Shown here: positions 23,666 through 34,223 of the stretch, one piece after another
How positions within the stretch are numbered: position 1 is the first letter of the stretch
Layout of the letters: every line of letters begins with the position of its first letter
Assembly (NCBI GenBank): GCA_029204225.1
Contig: CM055110.1
Location: 42,081,862 to 42,145,861 of the forward strand
From: Diphasiastrum complanatum
Taxonomy: Eukaryota > Streptophyta > Lycopodiopsida > Lycopodiales > Lycopodiaceae
Direction of reading: 5' to 3'
DNA: 64,000 bases
Notes under the pieces: generated by a model
Databases searched by the model: none
What the model saw: only the letters and a program-made list of their open reading frames with translations
Told to the model about the DNA's origin: nothing
Program-made: the position numbers and the translations under genes

Positions 23666-24396
23666 GATGAGCAAGAAATGAGCTCCAAGCTCACATATGT
23701 GGAGGTCTAGACTCTAGAAGGGAATGTGTGACCTCCAAAAAACTTGATTTGAACACAATTCAAAATGCTAGCAAGATCCAAAGAGATCTAGATTGCAAAT
23801 TCTAGAATCATACGACACCAAAATCTAGTCAATGTGAAAAGTTGATCTTCCCAAGGTCAAAGAGCCTTGACACTCCAAGAATGCTTCAAAACTTAGATCC
23901 AATCACATCTATGAACTCACACGAGCTCAAAAACTCTATTCTTGAGAGTTGGATTGAAAATGAAATGATTTTTCAACAATCTATGTCCCTCTTGACTAGC
24001 TTTGAGAGATCAAGGGCATTGAACCATGAAGATAAAAAAAATACTAGGTGGCCACACCTACCTACCCTCAAAAATTGGATCCAAAAATCTACTAGACACA
24101 TCAACATCCCTTGGTGCCTTGGTCTTCTCAATCTACACTTGATGCTCTTCCTATCGAATGTTTACTTAAACACAATGGACCAAAATTGAGATTGCAAAAA
24201 AATCCAAAGTGGATGTAGTTCACACATGGCCTATACTTTCCATGTATTAAATGCTCACTAATGATCCAAAGAAAGAACCAAAACTAGCAATCGTTTGAAG
24301 CTAGGAAATAATTGAGATCCAAGAGCACTCTCAAACCTAGAATTTTCACAACGACACTTGCTTTATGGAGATCTACCTTCAAACATGCATGTGCCT
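23666..24396 (-). other. 5' leader of the first tandem copia
   Basis: About 730 bases between gag and PBS. The plus-strand ORF 23842-24189 has no recognisable motif and is probably a shadow. Confidence 0.45.
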
Positions 24397-24410
24397 AGGC
24401 TTTGATACCA
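24397..24410 (-). promoter_or_regulatory. Primer-binding site
   Basis: The minus strand reads TGGTATCAAAGCCT directly after the LTR. This is an iMet-type PBS with one change (AAAG for AGAG). Confidence 0.85.
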
Positions 24411-25056
24411 TGTTAAAATGTGAGATTTTAGGACCTTTCATTCATCTACCATGGCCTCCATCATGTGAGTTTTCACAAGGTCAACTTGGATTTGGAACTA
24501 TCTAATGCAATTTGAATCAAGACAAGAGCTCAATCACACAAAAAGTTGTGATCATCCAAAGACAAACAAGTTTCTTACATCCACATGAAAAAACTAAGTA
24601 AAAATCACTATGATACACAAATCCAAGCAGCTTGCTCTTAGGTAGAGAGAGAAAATTTGCTTGCTCTCAAGTAGAGAGAGAATAGACCAAAATGGATTCA
24701 AGTCAAAAATTGCATTATCTTCAAAAAAAAGTTATATGTACATAGAAGGTTCACGTCTACTGAATTTCACATGTGTGGGAGTGCCCTACAGTGTGATTTT
24801 GATCTCCTAAGACTTGGTGATTGCACAAAGATCAAGCATAGATTGATAATAAAGATTTATCTCAAAAAACTAGGACAATAGCACTTTGTAACATGCATAT
24901 ATCAAGCATACAAGTACATTCACACGTGTGGAGACTTGTCAAAGAAAAAACTAACTATGGAAAAGGCTTGCTCTTGGGTAGAGAGAGAAAGCCAATTTGA
25001 CTCAAAATGTAGAAACTCACATTAACTGCAAAAAACTCAACTACAAATGAACCTAT

Positions 25057-25572
25057 TGTTACGGCCCTAATCGGGGTTTGTACCATTAGGGGCTATCTTG
25101 GTTGTAGGGGCCAGGCCTAATCTGGATAGTAGTTGAGTAGGACCATGGGGTCACACCTGCATGCGGTATAGGCATGTGTGTTGCATCCTAGTATGAGATA
25201 GGATGTACATGCACTATGCTTATGCATGGGTCTTGACTATTAAGGGTTAGGGGTACCTACATGCAGTGGACATGCATGGGGGATTGGCATGATCAGTTAG
25301 AGTGCTTCCATGTGGATTCAGTGCATGGGTAGGTGAAGTTGGTTATATCTCTATATATACCCTCACCAGTGTCTATGAGGATCATTGAAGAGTTTGTGGC
25401 CGTTATGCTATCAGACTGTGAAGCGCTCTTTCTATGGCTTGCCTTTCTCCTGGATTGCTCGGGGGCTAGATCTAACGGTCTAGGTTTGGTTGGGACGGTT
25501 TCGTCTACTGCAATCCTCCCTTTGGTGTTCTAGGAAGCTCTATCTCGGTTGGGAGTCCTGGGGGACGTTTTA
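25057..25572 (+). repeat. 5' LTR of gypsy element
   Basis: It begins TGTTACGGCC and ends GACGTTTTA. The last two bases are TA, not the usual CA. A TATATCTCTATATATACC stretch near 25345 is a likely promoter TATA region. Confidence 0.92.
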
Positions 25573-25573
25573 T

Positions 25574-25589
25574 TGGTATCAGAGCAGCC
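25574..25589 (+). promoter_or_regulatory. Primer-binding site
   Basis: TGGTATCAGAGCAGCC follows the 5' LTR after one base. It is an iMet-type PBS. Confidence 0.92.
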
Positions 25590-25697
25590 AATTGAGACAT
25601 TGGAGAGGCAAGGTCTGAGCCGGTTTGTGATGGAATCGAGGGGTTGACAATCAGTCGGTTTTCGGTAAATTGGTCGTCATTCAAGTACGTGTTTCAC

Positions 25698-26615
25698 TGT
25701 TGCGCCGGCGCCTCAAAGGGCGCTGGGACTTGAGCGGTTTCCCCAACACGCGCTTAAGTCTAACATTCATCCATCATGCACTTACGTAAAAGCCAACTCA
25801 GAAACGTAACAACCTTAACCATTCAGACTTAAGAAAACTGGGATCCCAACCAACCCGAAAGCCAACTCAGAATCCGTCCCCAAAAGGTAACCAAAGGCAA
25901 AGACAAGCCACACATGAAACCCAAGGCATAGTGGTCGCCAAACTGACCAATTGGCATAGCGGCAAGCCCCATGTCGATGACAGGGACCCTTAGGCGCCAG
26001 CAACACAAAAAGGTTGTAGTAAGGGTCCTTCCACTTGGACCAGTCCCGGAGGCGAAACCGAAATGGTAATCATCCCCAAGGATCAACTTTATTAGATTTG
26101 GAAGAGGTTACATTCATACATAGACTGACCGGTCTCGGGGCCACCAACACGTGCTGGGCATTGTGCCTGGCTCGTGCTGGTAGAGGGAGCTGAGACCTGG
26201 CGACTGGATTCTTGGCGCTGGTTGAGCTGCCCAAGTTTCTGTCTGCCGGACTCCCCCTATAGTTCTGCTGTGATTCGGCGCACCCCCTCTGTTCTGAAAC
26301 ATAGTGCTTTCTGGTAAAGCACGCTTTTTGGGACTTAGTTTTTATTTTGCTGATTAAGCCTGGCAAGCCTGGCAGAATCAGTCTGGCTCCCGGACATGGG
26401 TCCCGAGAGCTGTTCCGGTGGCAGAATCAACTTGCTTCCTGACTAGGCCATGACTCGAGCTCCAGAGCTAGCTCATGACTTGTGACTACTTGACTGGCTC
26501 ACCACAGGTCGGAGGCTCAGTCCTTGACGTTCTAACTTGCTCTGGGACCTTAGGGAGTGTCACCCCTTAGAGTCTTATAGGGCATGTTGGGTGCACCTGA
26601 GTCAGCTTTACAACA
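25698..26615 (-). repeat. 3' LTR of chromovirus
   Basis: The minus strand starts TGTTGTAAAGCTGACTC and ends GGCGCAACA. It is 918 bp. Open frames inside it (for example 26070-26366) recur in the other LTR and are not genes. Confidence 0.93.
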
Positions 26616-26626
26616 TCCTCCCCTCG
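26616..26626 (-). other. Polypurine tract
   Basis: The minus strand reads CGAGGGGAGGA directly before the 3' LTR. Confidence 0.85.
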
Positions 26627-26857
26627 TTTGAAAAAAGCTGATGTCCTCATCAGGGCCAAACTAGACCTAGGACGTATGGCACGGGCTTAATTCACCGGCC
26701 TTAGCAACTTTGAATTACAAAATACATTGGCAGTAGCACAGGAAAAGTGTAGATAAAGTTCACTTACGTAAAACCTGTGTAAAGCTGCAAGTGATTTATT
26801 GGCAAACTTAAGAAAAATACCAGAAAGTTCCTTGAACTTCAGAATGGCCATGAATGT

Positions 26858-27140
26858 TTATGTAAGAGGCATGCCGCCAGGTAGTGCTTTGTGTGCCGAT
26901 ATGGGAAAACGGCTATTGCGTTGGTTCTTCTGCAGATAATCTGCTAGTACTTCAGGGGCTCCCTCCTTAAGTTTGTCTTCGTACTCCCAAGAAGCCTCAA
27001 TAAGTGGAGCCCGTAGCCACTTCACTAGATATTCACGTTGAATGCCAGTTCGCTTTCTATGTGTCAATATTTGTTCTGGTACAAGCTGCCTCTTCGTATC
27101 ATCAAGTGTCGTTGGTGGGTGACGGAGTTCGTGTTGCCGA
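26858..27140 (-). pseudogene. Integrase tail with chromodomain
   Basis: The minus strand reads RQHELRHPPTTLDDTKRQL, then a HRKRTGIQREYLVKWLRAP stretch, then IEASWEYEDKLKE and VLADYLQKNQ. The YLVKW...EASWEYEDKL pattern is the chromodomain found at the integrase C-terminus of chromoviruses, which guides integration toward marked chromatin. It directly follows a truncated RNase H: a deletion near 27140 fused the two and removed the integrase zinc finger and catalytic core. A frame change also occurs at the junction, so the domain would not be translated with RT. Confidence 0.85.
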
Positions 27141-27983
27141 TCAAATCGCTGGTTTTCCGCCTTGCATCAGCACGGCCCCAATAGCAAAGTTCGACGCATC
27201 TGTATGTATTTCAAAAGGTTTGCTAAAGTCCGGTAAGGCAAGGATGGGTTCTTGAGTGATCCGTCGTTTTAGTTCTTGGAACGCTGCTTCACATTCCGGT
27301 GTCCATGTCATCTTCAGATGAGTCTTGGTCTGCTCCAACAGTGGTGCCACAATTTTGCTAAATGCCTCAATGAATCTCCTGTAAAAGTTACATAAGCCCA
27401 CAAAGGATTTGATGCCATGAACAGTTTTAGGTGCTAGCCAATCCAAGATAGCCTTGATCTTCTTAGGATCCATTCGAATCCGTCCGTGGCCTATAACATG
27501 TCCAAGGAAGTCAACTTCCTCCACCACAAACTCACATTTCTCTCTTTTCACGAACAAGCAGTTCCTCCTCAGTCGTTGGAGAACTGTCCTTAAATGTTGA
27601 ATGTGATCTTTAAGGTTCCGGCTAAATACTAATATGTCATCAATGTACACAATGACGAATTCATCCAGGCAGTCTTGAAATATATTGTTCATCAACGTGC
27701 AAAAAGTGGCTGGTGCGTTTGTTAGACCGAATGGCATCACTAGGAACTCGTGACTTCTGTACCGCGTTCGAAACGCCGTTTTGTGCTCATCACCTTTAGC
27801 TATTCGAATTTGATGATATCCAGATCTGAGATCTATTCGGCTAAAGTATTTGGCATGTTTGAGTTGGTCGAATAGGTCATCAATTCTAGGCATGGGGTAC
27901 TTGTTCTTGATGGTACTCTTGTTAAGCATGCGATAATCCACACACATTCGAAGAGTTTTGTCTGCCTTTTCCACGAACAACAC
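27141..27983 (-). pseudogene. Ty3/gypsy reverse transcriptase and start of RNase H
   Basis: A 280-codon open frame carries the gypsy RT blocks: [62 protein letters not shown], and the catalytic [28 protein letters not shown] and [18 protein letters not shown] follow. RNase H starts [20 protein letters not shown] and is cut off. The RT core itself is undamaged. An extra A in a run near 28015 throws it out of frame with the upstream protease and RT N-terminus. Confidence 0.95.
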
Positions 27984-28011
27984 TGGGGCTCCAAAAGGTG
28001 AAGCGCTAGGT

Positions 28012-28806
28012 CTAATAAAACCTTTTGTCTATCAATTCACCAAGTTGTCGTTTCAGTTCCGCCAACTCTTCTTGTGACATTCTGTAGGGTGCTCGTGAAG
28101 TTGGCTCTGTTCCTGGTACCAACTCAATTTTATGGTCCACTGGTCTTCGAGGAGGTAGCTTAGCTGGGAGTTCCTCCGAGAACACATCGCTAAATTCTTC
28201 TAACAGATCTGCCACTTCTTTTGGCAAGTTTTCTTGTCGCACGCTTTTCCCTTTTGGGACTTCTCGACAGATGCAAAGAAAGCACTTTGACCTTTTCCCT
28301 TTCGCCATTCTTTTCATCACTAATGCTGCAACCAGATTTTGTTCAATATCGGTATCCTTAGCATTTCCTCCGGGCAGGGCTTTTGTCACGCAGATTTGTC
28401 CCTTATAATCCAAGAGGACCAAGTTTGAGCTCCTACCCAAAACTGCGATACAGTGTTCATTTAACCAAGGGAGGCCCAAAATCACATCAAAGGCATCCAT
28501 CTCTAAAATCACAAAGCTAAGTTTAGCCTTCCATCTTCCAATCTGCACCGGGATGTTCAATGTCGCTTTGTCTGCATCTAGTGCTCCCTTCGTTGTTTCT
28601 ACCTTGAGAGTAGATGTAACATTCCTGGTCGGCAAGCTGAATTGTTCCACTACGCTCCTTGAGATATAATTATGTGAAGCTTCGGAGTCGATCATGAAAT
28701 CTGACTTCCTCCCCGCGATCTTTCCTGATAAGAATAACAATCTTGAACCAATCTTGGGGGTTGCCCCATGGAAGTTCCTTTCCATACTTGTGCGTCGTCC
28801 ACTCAT
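28012..28806 (-). pseudogene. gypsy retropepsin and RT N-terminus
   Basis: A 264-codon frame encodes an aspartic protease: LLFLSGKIAGRKSDFMID, then SEASHNYISRSVVEQF. The catalytic Asp is kept but the triad reads D-S-E instead of D-S/T-G, a GGA to GAA change that should weaken or abolish activity. FVILEMDAFDVILGLPWLNEH follows. The C-terminal part, LPPRRPVDHKIELVPGTEP and SRAPYRMSQEELAELKRQL, is the RT entry region of chromoviruses. The frame ends at DKRFY because of the one-base insertion described for RT. No gag capsid or zinc knuckle precedes it. Confidence 0.92.
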
Positions 28807-29039
28807 AAATGTAAGCTCCTCTCACAACTCCCAACTAGATCAGATCACCTAGATCAAAAGAAGTAGTCAGGGATAATTCAGGTCCAGGCAAGCACACCAC
28901 AAACGAACATACCAACCAAAGCTAAACAGAGGATCCCTCTCAAGTCACATTCCCCTTGAGACCGGACGTAGGATCTTTGCCTAGCCGCGCCCACACAAAT
29001 CTATCACAGAATTAGCCCACGGGGAAACATCCATCCAAC

Positions 29040-29440
29040 CATCCGTGCTTTCACCATTAAGCAGCACATTGCCTCAGTCACGCCCCACCACTTTTTGGTC
29101 GATAGCCCTTATAGCTAAACGATCGGCAGCTATCCCGCACCGGCAGCTAACCACTCGTGCTTTACACCCGAATTTGAGCAGCATCTCTGTATCAATGGTT
29201 AACCCGTACAGTTCGAATATGTCGCCCCGCACCCCACAAGGTACAGACCGTGCTTTCACCTACCTAGGCAGCACTTTGCCTCATCCGTCCTACGTGCAGA
29301 CAGCGCCAGGCCCGAACCGCGAGAACTGACCGTGCTTACACCTCGAGGGCAGCACTTTGACTCATCAAGTCCCCCGTTCTGCCGACCACCCCGACTGTGG
29401 ACGCACCCGTGCTTACACTGTGGGCAGCACCTTGCACAAC
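29040..29440 (-). repeat. Degenerate tandem repeat in chromovirus leader
   Basis: Five units share the plus-strand pattern CCGTGCTT-T/A-CACC...GGCAGCACTTTGCCTCA, starting near 29046, 29153, 29248, 29331 and 29408, so spacing shrinks from about 107 to 77 bp. The minus strand repeatedly encodes D-E-S/A-K-C-C. It occupies the place where gag should be. Confidence 0.7.
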
Positions 29441-29506
29441 GGTTGTCCTGACAAATCCCAAAAACGTGGCCATCCCTGTGAGACTTGCGTAGCTGACCGA
29501 CTAGTC

Positions 29507-29519
29507 GGCTCTGATACCA
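29507..29519 (-). promoter_or_regulatory. Primer-binding site
   Basis: The minus strand reads TGGTATCAGAGCC two bases after the 5' LTR. Confidence 0.92.
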
Positions 29520-29521
29520 CA

Positions 29522-30438
29522 TGTTGCGCCGACGCCTCAAAGGGCGCTGGGACTTGAGCGGTTTCCCCAACACGCGCTTAAGTCTAACATTCATCCATCA
29601 TGCACTTACGTAAAAGCCAACTCAGAAACGTAACAAGCTTAGCCATTCAGACTTAAGAAAACTGGGATCCCAACCAACCCGAAAGCCAACTCAGAATCCG
29701 TCCCCAAAAGGTACCAAAGGCAAAGACAAGCCACACATGAAACCCAAGGCATAGTGGTCGCCAAACTGACCAATTGGCATAGCGGCAAGCCCCATGTCGA
29801 TGACAGGGACCCTTAGGCGCCAGCGACACAAAAAGGTTGTAGTAAGGGTCCTTCCACTTGGACCAGTCCCGGAGGCGAAACAGAAATGGTAATCATCCCC
29901 AAGGATCAACTTTATTAGATTTGGAAGAGGTTACATTCATACATAGACTGACCGGTCTCGGGGCCACCAACACGTGCTGGGCATTGTGCCTGGCTCGTGC
30001 TGGTAGAGGGAGCTGAGACCTGGCGACTGGATTCCTGGCGCTGGTTGAGCTGCCCAAGTTTCTGTCTGCCGGACTCCCCCTATAGTTCTGCTGTGATTCG
30101 GCGCACCCCCTCTGTTCTGAAACATAGTGCTTTCTGGTAAAGCACGCTTTTTGGGACTTAGTTTTTATTTTGCTGATTAAGCCTGGCAAGCCTGGCAGAA
30201 TCAGTCTAGCTCCCGGACATGGGTCCCGGGAGCCGTTCCGGTGGCAGAATCAACTTGCTTCCTGACTAGGCCATGACTCGAGCTCCAGAGCTAGCTCATG
30301 ACTTGTGACTACTTGACTGGCTCACCACAGGTCGGAGGCTCAGTCCTTGATGTTCTAACTTGCTCTGGGACCTTAGGGAGTGTCACCCCTTAGAGTCTTA
30401 CAGGGCACGTTGGGTGCACCTGAGTCAGCTTTACAACA
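29522..30438 (-). repeat. 5' LTR of chromovirus
   Basis: A 917-bp near-copy of 25698-26615. Differences are mostly transitions. Confidence 0.93.
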
Positions 30439-31435
30439 TTCACCTATGATTTGAATGAATCAATTTAGTAAACTGTTATGGGATTGTTGATTCGATTCTG
30501 TTTTTCTGGTTTGGCATGGAATGACAAATTTCAGCTTATTGTGAGGTATGTTGGATTTTGGTTTGAATGGTTTTGTAGTTCAATCAGTGATTGCTTGCGG
30601 CCTGTTGTTTCTTTCCTGGTGGGAATGTGAAAGGTGCTTGCTGCAAATCGATTGAACGCTTTGGCATGATGTAAATGAGCAGTTTGCATGACATGCAAAA
30701 GAGGTTCTAAACCTTCTTTTGATTGTTTTCAATAAGGAATGGGAGATTATTCTTATAACTTATTGATTGTTAACAACAAACTGAAATCAGTAGCTCATTT
30801 AATATTAGTGAAATGAAGTTTCCATTGCCAAGATTGGTCCACGCATGCTGCGTAGAATGGGTAAGAGCTTTTACGAACTTTTATTTAGAGAAAAACTTGT
30901 GTTTGCTTGGTGAATGAGGCAAATGAAACAATGAATAGAAGTAATAAAAGTATGACAGCTGTGCATGCTATTTTGAAACAGTTTAGGCCCTTAAATCTTC
31001 TATCCACATGAAAGCTTTGGTAATAAAGCAAAGAACTGTGAATGGAAGTAAGGGGAGTCAGTAAACTATGACTGGTTGCAAATGAAAGCATTGCATGCTG
31101 TGGGAACCCCGGTTGACAGGTTGCTGAGAGGGTTTCTGGCTGGTGGCTGGCTGGAATGCGCCCTACTGTGGAAACCTGTTGATTTCGATTGCTTTTTCTT
31201 TGCTGGTACTTGCAAACACATCTTTGGATGTAACCGCAGAGGACAAAACCCATTGTTGATTAACTCAATTGAGTTTGCTTCGAGGGAAATAGCAGAAGAG
31301 TTGCGCCAAGCTGTGGGGCGCGATCCTGCTCCTGTTCTTACTCGTTGTTGATCCCTCTCTTGTGCAGTTGATCCCTCTCTTCAGCGAGCTGTGGGTGCGT
31401 CACAGCGTGTGGTGATGGGAGGCGGACCTGCTTTT

Positions 31436-31436
<1 letters not shown>

Positions 31437-31480
<44 letters not shown>
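31437..31480. repeat. (CT)22 microsatellite
   Basis: Perfect dinucleotide run in the gypsy leader, about 1.1 kb after the 5' LTR once the nested element is removed. Confidence 0.95.
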
Positions 31481-31482
<2 letters not shown>

Positions 31483-31567
31483 CATGTTGGCAGGAGACTG
31501 GACGCGTGTTCGGTGCTCGCTAGCAGCAGGGGGGCCCGATGGGCGGGAGTGAGAAAGGAAAGAGAAA

Positions 31568-31584
31568 GGGGGGGGGGGGGGGGG
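31568..31584. repeat. Poly-G run (17)
   Basis: Homopolymer of G within the gypsy leader, close to the CT tract. Confidence 0.9.
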
Positions 31585-33459
31585 TTTCACCCTCAAGTTT
31601 GATTTTTGGAGTTTTTTTTCTTGTGGGTGTCGGGGTTGGGCAGGGAATTTGCAATTGGGTGTATGGTTTTTTCATCAGAGATTGTGCGGACCTCAAATTC
31701 ATCATTTTTTAGTGGGTCTAGAGGTGCATACATCTGTGATAATGGAGAGAAAAACACATGGAACTGTTCAAGGTTTCTAGTTTTCTGGTTTTTCTTGACA
31801 TAGTCTTGTAAAACCCGTTTTGGCCTGGAATTTTTTGAGTCAAAGCTTTACATTGGTTGTCAAATTAGGTGAAATGAAACTGTTTTTTTTTGTTCAATTT
31901 CGTGGACGGTTTCCTAAGACTTCTGCTTGGGGTTTTATTGGCAGTAGTGGTCGATATGGAACCACACTTGTTAGGTTTGACATGTAGTCACCAGCTCAAA
32001 GGATGGGAAGTCCTAAAATTAAGCTGCCAGCATTGCTAGTAATTATGAGCATACATTGCTCTAAATCTGCTAAAGCAATGGGCAGCTGTACGACCAAATT
32101 AAGTTTCCTTTACCTAGGTACAATTTGATGTGGTCGACTCATTTGCACTTTCAACCAAAAGTTTTCTTGGCGACAAGAAGTTTAAGCAACCAATGGCAGT
32201 GGAGTCATAGATTAACTGGTGGAACAATTATATATTTGGCTAGCACACTTCTCATGGGGAAAGTGTTTTTTTCCTTTGATTTGACTAAGATTTCCACTCT
32301 TTTTTTTTTTCCCCCAATTTCTAAGTCTGTCAGCTTAACGGAATGTTAGGGAGGGACCTAAAGTCCTTTCCGGTGACAATAAAGATTCGGAAAAGGAGGA
32401 AAGAAGAGTTGGAATTCGTACTATGAGGTTGGAATTTAGTAGTTCTTAGAAACTTGGCATAGTACAGGTAAATGGATTCTGAAGTTACTTGAATCATTTA
32501 TCAAATCTTGAGATTATGAGCAAATCTCTGAAGATTTGGTGAGTTCAAAAAATCAATTGATTTTTGGAATGTTGATAGGAAAGTGGACGATCATCTTGGA
32601 GGAAGAACCTATGGTATGGGACGCAGGGAATTCTAAAAAGGAGATTTGAAACTAACTGATAAGTGTGACCATAATAAAGTTGTATGACTTGAATGATGCC
32701 AATTGTTATGGGTCACAAGAGGGTTTTTTTGTCGGGATTTTGAGATATTGGTCATGACCCCTTTATGGATATCTCAAATCGCAAAATAGGGAACCCTGAG
32801 TGCTATCTTTTTCACTGTGAATATATTTGAACAAATAAACAAGAATGGGTCATAGTTGACTGTTTAACTAAATTGGTTATGTTTATTCTAGTAAAGAGTA
32901 TAGTGTAAGCGTCTGAGTTGTTGGACGAGTCTACAAGATATCATTATCTATTGATATTGTAGTTAAGTTGTATTGATTGTAAGTCACAACCATTATGAGA
33001 TATTTTGACTCAGGTAGTGGGTGATTTACATAAGATTTGTTGGAACTTTTGGTTCTAATTATTTTTCATTAAAAGATAAAATTATCTTTGAAAACTCAGT
33101 TGGAGTTGGATAATTGGTGGAACCAAAAGCCCATGGCTTAAGTAATGAAGTTTGGTAGATCTTAAGTTATTCTAGATCAAAACTTAAGTATGTTGGGGTC
33201 TAGATGTGTTCTGGATAGAACCTTGGCTTTGAAATGACATGTTGAGTCATGGCGACACTTCCTTATTGAGATTGTAAGGAAAGTAGATTTACATAAATCA
33301 GGAACTTTCCTAGCGGAAAAGATTTGTGGAGCAACTTTCACGTCTTTAAGAATAGTTGCATTCACGTTCTCTTATTTTCAAATATAGAATCCGGTGGATA
33401 ATGATTGACGAATCATAGTTCAGGTTCCAGTCTATATTTGACTTCTAAGAGAGGATAAC

Positions 33460-34200
33460 GTGAATGGTGAAAAAGATTTGATGTTTTGTGCATCAGTCTC
33501 CTTATGGCAATCTCGTTGGATAAGGTATCTTCCATTGCTTGAGTTTGCTTGTATTAGTTGTAAGCATTTGGCTATTAGATATAGTATGTTTATGCTTATA
33601 TATGGATTTCAACCTAGATCTCTGATAACGGTTGAAACTGAGTCGGTTAAAGTTCAGAAAGTAGCAGATTGCTTGTGTGAAATGCAAGAAATGTTACAGT
33701 TAGCATGTGAAAATGTTCTAAGTGCCTAGGATTGGGTAAGACATTTTGTTAATCTGAAAAGATCGCCTCGAGAGTTTCAAGTTGGGGATTGGGTGTAGTT
33801 TAGAATTCTGAAGGATTCTAAGGTAGTGCGCACTGGGAAGCATTACAAATTGTCTGCTAGGTACAGTGGACCTTATAGAATCTTGAAAAAGATTGGATCT
33901 TTAGCTTACCGATTAGAGTTACCTGAGGGCTCATCCGGTGTTTCATGTGAGTCGTCTGAAGATGAGTTTACATGAGGGAGATCATGTTGGTTCTGGTACT
34001 AATCTAGTTTTGTTTGAAGATTTATCTGAGAGGATTCCTTTAGAACCCGAAAAGATTTTTGATACTAGATCCAAGTGATTGCAAAATCGGGATGTTATTG
34101 AGCATCTGGTTCGTTGGAAAGGATATTCTGATGATGAGGATTCATAGGAACTAGAATGTAATCTAAAGAAGAGTTTCCCGGACTTTGAGTTCTGAGGACA
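33460..34200 (+). pseudogene. gypsy integrase C-terminus and chromodomain, decayed
   Basis: The frame from 33460 has WIRYLPLLEFACISCKHLAI, then YSMFMLIYGFQPRS, matching the conserved gypsy integrase segment (LPLLEFAYNxxxHxxI...LYGxxPRS). After a stop it reads FQVGDWV, LSARYSGPYRILKKIGSLAY and RLELPEG, the GPY/F module. Near 34050 EPEKIFDTRSK and HLVRWKGYSDDEDS form a chromodomain with a stop replacing its second Trp. Stops and one or two frameshifts make it dead. It runs into the purine tract before the 3' LTR, as expected for the end of a chromovirus-type pol. Confidence 0.85.
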
Positions 34201-34206
34201 GAACTA

Positions 34207-34223
34207 AAATAAGGGGGGAAGTA
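34207..34223 (+). other. Polypurine tract
   Basis: AAATAAGGGGGGAAGTA sits directly before the 3' LTR. Confidence 0.85.

Larger units (their letters stand above)
18388..24410 (-). mobile_element. First tandem copia element (internal region)
   Basis: Read right to left: PBS (24397-24410), a disturbed leader containing partial gag copies and a foreign plus-strand gag fragment, then gag, protease, integrase, RT and RNase H, and a purine tract (18388-18400) touching the left LTR. It is in the same orientation as the next copia at 35140-45180 and shares an LTR with it. Its terminal LTR bases (TGTGAAAATTG) match those of the young element. All ORFs are broken. Confidence 0.8.
25698..30438 (-). mobile_element. 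Chromovirus-type Ty3/gypsy deletion derivative
   Basis: LTRs lie at 25698-26615 and 29522-30438, and the perfect target duplication TTCAC lies at 25693-25697 and 30439-30443. The PBS next to the right LTR and the purine tract next to the left one give minus orientation. The internal region is only 2.9 kb: protease, RT and a chromodomain are present, while the gag capsid, most of RNase H and all of integrase are missing. LTRs differ at about 13 positions plus one indel over 917 bp, so it is younger than the gypsy element it sits in. GC is visibly higher than in its neighbours. Confidence 0.95.
30444..33459 (+). other. Internal region of gypsy element, unreadable
   Basis: About 3 kb of the older gypsy element where gag, protease and RT would be expected. 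No domain could be read in any frame. It contains (CT)22 at 31437-31480 and a run of 17 G at 31568-31584, both in the presumed leader. Confidence 0.6.

Noticed and set aside
23842-24189. 115-codon plus ORF in the copia leader
   Set aside because: No motif, antisense to the element, and composition like the surrounding leader.
26070-26366. 98-codon minus frame MPGLISKIKTKSQ repeated at 29893-30189
   Set aside because: The two copies lie in the two LTRs of the chromovirus and are identical only because the LTRs are.
30885-31351. Overlapping ORFs 30885-31253 (-) and 31076-31351 (+) as host genes
   Set aside because: They overlap each other in opposite directions inside the gypsy leader and have no recognisable domain.
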